DNA of 64,000 nucleotides from Marthasterias glacialis (lineage: Eukaryota; Echinodermata; Asteroidea; Forcipulatida; Asteriidae), in the NCBI GenBank assembly GCA_911728455.2, contig OU452223.1, positions 2,068,174 through 2,132,173 of the forward strand, given 5' to 3'. Shown one piece after another: positions 57,589 to 64,000 of the stretch. The position numbers were made by a program, and so were the translations under genes. The notes below the pieces were generated by a model. The model was not told the DNA's origin. It ran no database searches and saw only the letters and a list, made by a program, of their open reading frames with translations. Within the stretch, counting starts at the first letter, position 1. Each line of letters begins with the position of its first letter.

Positions 57589-60515
57589 GTGTACGTCAAC
57601 AATAGCCAAGGCCGCTACGTGTGTGCTGGACTGAAGCCAGCAAAAAAATAAACGCCGAAAAAAGAAGTCGGCAGCGCCAAAGCCAATAACTCCAGAAATA
57701 ATTGGGCTAGAGAGAAGTTTCTTGTACCTGCAGGTAGCTGCCATAGTCCTGCATCCGAAAATCTAATTTTCCCGGCCAGCCATGGCCATCTTCCGCCTTG
57801 AAACCACCAAAGAGCGGGGCTGCTCCGAATGCGCTTCAAACACCTGTCTAATTGCACTTTTGTACACAAAGCTGTAACAGAGTGAAAACAAGACTTAGCA
57901 ACGGCTCTATCTCCCAAAGTATTGGCGGAAATCTGACAAGTCCAACACTGTTGGAAAGACCTGCTCATGGGCTTTCCGAAAATACCGGTCTTGGGGTTGT
58001 GGGATAAACAGGGGGGATGCCAGGGACCGCGGAGTGAGGACACCCCGAAGATGTCCAGTGCAAACGGCCATGCTCTGTGTACGTCAACAATAGCCAAGGC
58101 CGCTACGTGTGTGCTGGACTGAAGCCAGCCAAAAAAAAAACGCCGAAAAAAAAAGTCGGCAGCGCCAAAGCCAATAACTCCAGAAATAATGGGGCTAGAG
58201 AGAAATTTCTTGTACCTGCAGGTAGCTGCCATAGTCCTGCATCCGAAAATTCACTTTTCCCGGCCAGCCAGGGTCATCTTCCGCCTTGAAACCACCAGAG
58301 AGCGGGGCTGCTCCGAATGCGCTTCAAACACCTGTCTAATGGCACTTTTGTACACAAAGCTGTAACAGAGTGAAAACAAGACTTAGCAACGGCTCTATCT
58401 CCCAAAGTATTGGCGGAAATCTGACAAGTCTGACACTGTTGGAAAGACCTGCTCATGGGCTTTCCGAAAATGCCGGTCTTGGGGTTGTGGGAGAAACAGG
58501 GAGGATGCCAGGGACCGCAGAGTGAGGACACCCCGAAGATGTCCAGTGCAAACGGCCATGCTCTGTGTACGTCAACAACAGCCAAGGACGCTACGTGTGT
58601 GCTGGACTGAAGCCAGCCAAAAAAAAAACGCCGAAAAAAGATGTCGGCAGCGCCAAAGCCAATAACTCCAGAAATATTGGTGCTAGAGAGAAATTTCTTG
58701 TACCTGCAGGTAGCTGCCATAGTCCTGCTTCCGAAAATCCACTTTTCCTGGCCAGCCAGGGCCATCTTCCGCCTTGAAACCACCAGAGAGCGGGGCTGCT
58801 CCGAATGCGCTTCAAACACCTGTCTAATGGCACTTTTGTACACAAAGCTGTAACAGAGTGAAAACAAGACTTAGCAACGGCTCTATCTCCCAAAGTATTG
58901 GCGGAAATCTGACAAGTTCGACACTGTTGGAAAGACCTGCTCATGGGCTTTCCGAAAATGCCGGTCTTGGGGTTGTGGGATAAACAGGGGGGATGCCAGG
59001 GACCGCGGAGTGAGGACACCCTGAAGATGTCCAGTGCAAACGGCCATGCTCTGTGTACGTCAACAATAGCCAAGGCCGCTACGTGTGTGCTGGACTGAAG
59101 CCAGCAAAAACAAAACGCCGAAAAAAGAAGTCGGCAGCGCCAAAGCCAATTACTCCAGAAATAATGGGGTTAAAGAGAAATTTCTTGTACCTGCAGGTAG
59201 CTGCCATAGTCCTGCATCCGAAAATTCCTTTTTCCCGGCCAGCCAGGGCCATCTTCAGCCTTGAAACCACCAGAGAGCGGGGCTGCTCCGAATGCGCTTC
59301 AAACACCTGTCTAATTGCACTTTTGTACACAAAGCTGTAACAGAGTAAAAACAAGACTTAGCAACGGCTCTATCTCCCAAAGTATTGGCGGAAATCTGAC
59401 AAGTCCAACACTGTTGGAAAGACCTGCTCATGGGCTTTCCGAAAATACCGGTCTTTGGGTTGTGGGATAAACAGGGGGGATGCCAGGGACCGCGGAGTGA
59501 GGACACCCCGAATATGTCCAGTGCAAACGGCCATGCTCTGTGTACGTCAACAATAGCCAAGGCCGCTACGTGTGTGCTGGACTGAAGCCAGCCAAAAAAA
59601 AACCGCCGAAAAAAGAAGTCGGCAGCGCCAAAGCCAATAACTCCAGAAATAATGGGGCTAGAGAGAAATTTCTTGTACCTGCAGGTAGCTGCCATAGTCC
59701 TGCATCCGAAAATTTACTTTTCCCGGCCAGCCAGGGTCATCTTCCGCCTTGAAACCACCAGAGAGCGGGGCTGCTCCGAATGCGCTTCAAACACCTGTCT
59801 AATGGCACTTTTGTACACAAAGCTGTAACAGAGTGAAAACAAGACTTAGCAACGGCTCTATCTCCCAAAGTATTGGCGGAAATCTGACAAGTCTGACACT
59901 GTTGGAAAGACCTGCTCATGGGCTTTCCGAAAATGCCGGTCTTGGGGTTGTGGGAGAAACAGGGAGGATGCCAGGGACCGCGGAGTGAGGACACCCCGAA
60001 GATGTCCAGTGCAAACGGCCATGCTCTGTGTACGTCAACAATAGCCAAGGCCGCTACGTGTGTGCTGGAATGAAGCCAGCAAAAAAATAAACGCCGAAAA
60101 AAGAAGTCGGCAGCGCCAAAGCCAATAACTCCAGAAACAATGGGGCTAGAGAGAAGTTTCTTGTACCTGCAGGTAGCTGCCATAGTCCTGCATCCGAAAA
60201 TCTAATTTTCCCGGCCAGCCATGGCCATCTTCCGCCTTGAAACCACCAAAGAGCGGGGCTGCTCCGAATGCGCTTCAAACACCTGTCTAATGGCACTTTT
60301 GTACACAAAGCTGTAACAGAGTGAAAACAAGACTTAGCAACGGCTCTATCTCCCAAAGTATTGGCGGAAATCTGACAAGTCCGACACTGTTGGAAAGACC
60401 TGCTCAAGGGCTTTCCGAAAATGCCGGTCTTGGGGCTGTTGGATAAACAGGGAGGATGCCAGGGACCGCGGAGTGAGGACACCCCAAAGATGTCCGCTGC
60501 AAACGGCCATGCTCT
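57589..60515 (+). repeat. S-type monomers
   Basis: Units of about 488 bp anchored at 57589, 58077, 58565, 59053, 59540 and about 60030. Marks include GGAAAGACC, CCAAAGAGCGGGG with AATCTAATTTTCC (57.8 and 60.2 kb), AAAAAAATAAACGCCG (57.64 and 60.08 kb) and GTGGGAGAAACAGGG (58.5 and 59.95 kb). The recurring pairs suggest a higher-order step of about 2.44 kb. No gene is visible. Confidence 0.85.
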
Positions 60516-62470
60516 GTGTACGTCAACAACAGCCAAGGCCGCTACGTGTGTGCTGGACTGAAGCCAGCCAAAAAAAAAAACGCCGAAAAAAGAAGTCGGC
60601 AGCGCCAAAGCCAATAACTCGAGAAATAATGGGGCTAGAGAAAAATTTCTTGTACCTTCAGGTAGCTGCCATAGTCCTGCATCCGAAAATCCAGTTTTCC
60701 CGGCCAGCCATGGCCATCTTCCGCCTTGAAACCACCAGAGAGCGGGGCTGCTCCGAATGCGCTTCAAACACCTGTCTAATGGCACTTTTGTACACAAAGC
60801 TGTAACAGAGTGAAAACAAGACTTAGCAACGGCTCTATCTCCCAAAGTATTGGCGAAAATCTGACAAGTCCGACACTGTTGGAAAGCCCTGCTCATGGGC
60901 TTTCCGAAAATGCCGGTCTTGGGGTTGTGGGATAAACAGGGAGGATGCCAGGGACCGCGGAGTGAGGACACCCCGAAGATGTCCAGTGCAAACGGCCATG
61001 CTCTGTGTACGTCAACAACAGCCAAGGACGCTACGTGTGTGCTGGACTGAAGCCAGCCAAAAAAAAAAACGCCGAAAAAAGAAGTCGGCAGCGCCAAAGC
61101 CAATAACTCGAGAAATAATGGGGCTAGAGAAAAATTTCTTGTACCTTCAGGTAGCTGCCATAGTCCTGCATCCGAAAATCCAGTTTTCCCGGCCAGCCAT
61201 GGCCATCTTCCGCCTTGAAACCACCAGAGAGCGGGGCTGCTCCGAATGCGCTTCAAACACCTGTCTAATGGCACTTTTGTACACAAAGCTGTAACAGAGT
61301 GAAAACAAGACTTAGCAACGGCTCTATCTCCCAAAGTATTGGCGAAAATCTGACAAGTCCGACACTGTTGGAAAGCCCTGCTCATGGGCTTTCCGAAAAT
61401 GCCGGTCTTGGGGTTGTGGGATAAACAGGGAGGATGCCAGGGACCGCGGAGTGAGGACACCCCGAAGATGTCCAGTGCAAACGGCCATGCTCTGTGTACG
61501 TCAACAACAGCCAAGGACGCTACGTGTGTGCTGGACTGAAGCCAGCCAAAAAAAAAACGCCGAAAAAAGATGTCGGCAGCGCCAAAGCCAATAACTCCAG
61601 AAATATTGGTGCTAGAGAGAAATTTCTTGTACCTGCAGGTAGCTGCCATAGTCCTGCATCCGCAAATCCAGTTTTCCCGGCCAGCCATGGCCATCTTCCG
61701 CCTTGAAACCACCAGAGAGCGGGGCTGCTCCGAATGCGCTTCAAACACCTGTCTAATGGCACTTTTGTACACAAAGCTGTAACAGAGTGAAAACAAGACT
61801 TAGCAACGGCTCTATCTCCCAAGGTATTGGCGAAAATCTGACAAGTCCGCCACTGTTGGAAAGCCCTGCTCATGGGCTTTCCGAAAATGCCGGTCTTGGG
61901 GTTGTGGGATAAGCAGGGAGGATGCCAGGGACCGCGGAGTGAGGACACCCCGAAGATGTCCAGTGCAAACGGCCATGCTCTGTGTACGTCAACAACAGCC
62001 AAGGACGCTACGTGTGTGCTGGACTGAAGCCAGCCAAAAAAAAAAACGCCGAAAAAAGATGTCGGCAGCGCCAAAGCCAATAACTCCAGAAATATTGGTG
62101 CTAGAGAGAAATTTCTTGTACCTGCAGGTAGCTGCCATAGTCCTGCTTCCGAAAATCCACTTTTCCCGGCCAGCCAGGGCCATCTTCCGCCTTGAAACCA
62201 CCAGAGAGCGGGGCTGCTCCGAATGCGCTTCAAACACCTGTCTAATGGCACTTTTGTACACAAAGCTGTAACAGAGTGAAAACAAGACTTAGCAACGGCT
62301 CTATCTCCCAAAGTATTGGCGGAAATCTGACAAGTCCGACACTGATGGAAAGCCCTGATCATGGGCTTTCTGAAAATGCCGGTCTTGGGGTTGTGGTATA
62401 AACAGGGAGGATGCCAGGGACCGCGGAGTGAGGACACCCCGAAGATGTCCAGTGCAAACGGCCATGCTCT
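60516..62470 (+). repeat. Run of nearly identical 488-489-bp units
   Basis: Four units anchored at 60516, 61005, 61494 and 61982. Shared marks are TCAACAACAGCCAAGGACGC (GGCCGC in the first), GGCGAAAATC, and either CTCGAGAAATAATGG with ACCTTCAGG (first two) or AAATATTGGTGC with AAAGATGTCGG (last two). Steps of 489 bp keep minus-strand frames in phase, giving an artefactual 580-codon ORF at 60054-61796. Confidence 0.87.
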
Positions 62471-64000
62471 GTGTACGTCAACAATAGCCAAGGCCGCTAC
62501 GTGTGTGCTGGACTGAAGCGAGCAAAAAAAAACGCCCCCCAAAAAAGTCGGCAGCGCCAAAGCCAATAACTGCAGAAATAATAGGGCTAGAGAGAAATTT
62601 CTTGTACCTGCAGGTAGCTGTCATAGTTCTGCATCCGAAAATCCACTTTTCCCGGTCAGCCAAGGCCATCTTCTTCCTTGAAACCACCAGAGAGCGGGGC
62701 TGCTCCGAATGCGCTTCAAACACCTGTCTAATGGCACTTTTGTACACAAAGCTGTAACAGAGTGAAAACAAGACTTAGCAACGGCTCTATCTCCCAAAGT
62801 ATTGGCGGAAATCTGACAAGTCCGACACTGTTTGTTGGAAAGCCCTGATCGTGGGCTTTCTGAAAATGCCGGTCTTGGGGTTGTGGTATAAACAGGGAGG
62901 ATGCCAGGGACCGCAGAGTGAGGACACCCCGAAGATGTCCAGTGCAAACGGCCATGCTCTGTGTACGTCAACAATAGCCAAGGCCGCTACGTGTGTGCTG
63001 GACTGAAGCCAGCAAAAAAAAAAACGCCGAAAAAACAAGTCGGCAGCGCCAAAGCCAATTACTCCAGAAATAATGGGGCTAGAGAGAAATTTCTTGTACC
63101 TGCAGGTAGCTGCCATAGTCCTGCATCCGAAAATCTAGTTTTTCCGGCCAGCCATGGCCATCTTCTTCCTTGAAACCACCAAAGAGCGGGGCTGCTCCGA
63201 ATGCGCTTCAAACACCTGTCTAATGGCACTTTTGTAAACAAAGCTGTAACAGAGTGAAAACAAGACTTAGCAACGGCTCTATCTCCCAAAGTATTGGCGG
63301 AAATCTGACAAGTCCGACACTGTTGGAAAGACCTGCTCAAGGGCTTTCCGAAAATGCCGGTCTTGGGGCTGTTGGATAAACAGGGAGGATGCCAGGGACC
63401 GCGGAGTGAGGACACCCCGAAGATGTCCAGTGCAAACGGCCATGCTCTGTGTACGTCATCAATAGCCAAGGCCGCTACGTGTGTGCTGGACTGAAGCCAG
63501 CAAAAAAAAAAAAAAAAAAAAACGCCGAAAAAACAAGTCGGCAGCGCCACGGCCAATAACTCCAGAGTTAATGGGGCTAGAGAGAAATTTCTTGTACCTG
63601 CAGGTAGCTGCCATAGTCCTGCATCCGAAAATCTACTTTTCCCGGCCAGCCAGGGCCATCTTCTGCCTTGAAACCACCAGAGAGCGGGGCTGCTCCGAAT
63701 GCGCTTCAAACACCTGTCTAATGGCACTTTTGTACACAAAGCTGTAACAGAGTGAAAACAAGACTTAGCAACGGCTCTATCTCCCAAAGTATTGGCAAAA
63801 ATCTGACAAGTATGACACTGTTGGAAAGCCCTGCTCATGGGCTTTCCGAAAATGCCGGTCTTGGGGTTGTGGGATAAACAGGGAGGATGCCAGGGACCGC
63901 GGAGTGAGGACACCCCGAAGATGTCCAGTGCAAACGGCCATGCTCTGTGTACGTCATCAATAGCCAAGGCCGCTACGTGTGTGCTGGACTGAAGCCAGCA
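62471..64000 (+). repeat. Units with private indels at the right of the window
   Basis: Units anchored at 62471, 62961, 63449 and 63947 (cut by the window end). Private changes: six C at 62535-62540 replacing the usual GCCGAAAAAAGAAG spacer; a 4-bp insertion giving CTGTTTGTTGG near 62828-62838; CTTCTTCCTTG (62670 and 63170); GAAAAAACAAGTCGG (63030 and 63528); TCATCAATAGCC (63457 and 63955); CCAGAGTTAATGG (63564). The repeat continues to the last base. Confidence 0.88.

Larger units (their letters stand above)
1..64000 (+). repeat. Tandem satellite array, ~488-bp monomer, ~131 units
   Basis: The whole window is head-to-tail copies of one monomer. The anchor GTGTACGTCAAC recurs at 351, 839, 1326, 1814, 2302, 2789 and so on to about 63947, usually 486-490 bp apart, or about 495-508 bp where the internal A-tract is long. 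Neighbouring units differ at a few percent of positions by eye, while some blocks are nearly identical over kilobases. No single-copy sequence longer than a few bases interrupts the array, and both ends are inside it. I do not recognise the family. I checked by eye for 5S rRNA, U1, U2, U6 and tRNA sequence, histone-like reading frames, telomeric hexamers and transposon ends, and found none. Strand is arbitrary and follows the majority orientation. Confidence 0.98.

Noticed and set aside
60054-61796. 580-codon minus-strand ORF
   Set aside because: Same artefact: it spans several 489-bp units and ends where unit length changes.
1-64000. CRISPR array or bacterial repeat region
   Set aside because: Repeats are about 488 bp with no unique spacers. 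Higher-order structure, long A-tracts and CpG decay point to a eukaryotic satellite.

Overview
The window is one uninterrupted array of a tandem satellite repeat. The monomer is about 488 bp (full-length range roughly 479-508 bp, set mostly by an internal A-tract). There are about 131 monomers head to tail from base 1 to base 64000, with one short inverted stretch and one 100-N assembly gap. Both window ends lie inside the repeat, so neither array edge is visible. I see no protein-coding gene, rRNA, tRNA, snRNA, CRISPR array or recognisable transposon. The many overlapping ORFs are shadows of the repeat: the same few peptides recur in every unit, in several frames and on both strands, and the longest exist only where neighbouring unit lengths are multiples of three.

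The organism is a eukaryote, judged from the long higher-order satellite array, the long A-tracts and the scaffold-style gap. One unit counted by eye (481-960) has 248 G+C in 480 bases and 22 CpG dinucleotides. The most variable bases between monomers are mostly CpG sites showing TG/CA (sometimes TA) alleles. That suggests a genome with CpG methylation, such as a vertebrate or a plant, but I cannot name the species or match the monomer to a satellite family I know.

Monomer plan, numbered from the CCTGCAGG site at base 1: a 12-bp palindrome around CCTGCAGG; a CENP-B-box-like word at 89-103; a 9-bp-arm perfect hairpin at 227-251; a G-rich stretch near 262-300; CCGCGG at 301-306; a GGACA/TGTCC quasi-palindrome at 312-330; an A-tract from 405 (8 to 40 A); and a GCCGA/TCGGC mini-hairpin just after it. 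Two main monomer families exist: S (short A-tract, then CAAAGCC) and L (long A-tract, then CACGGCC), with recombinants.

Layout: 1-1562 leading S units. 1563-7111 and 7112-12561 are two tandem copies of an 11-monomer higher-order unit (about 5.45 kb) with nested trimers; copy 1 holds the N gap. 12562-20229 mixes S and L units, with an exact 486-bp duplication and a 40-A tract. 20230-30466 is a domain carrying six copies of a monomer with the same 176-bp deletion. 30467-40298 is mostly S units, with a trimer that recurs three times. 40299-50620 alternates L units with units having a C- or T-interrupted A-tract and contains a 1466-bp trimer duplication. 50621-53838 is S units. 53839-54549 is an inverted segment. 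54550-57588 is a dimeric higher-order repeat, 57589-62470 S units with a nearly identical 489-bp run, and 62471-64000 units with private indels.

Nothing here works together as genes do. The biology is that of array evolution: unequal exchange, short conversion tracts, hairpin-associated rearrangement and local amplification of variant monomers. A centromeric or pericentromeric location is plausible but not shown.
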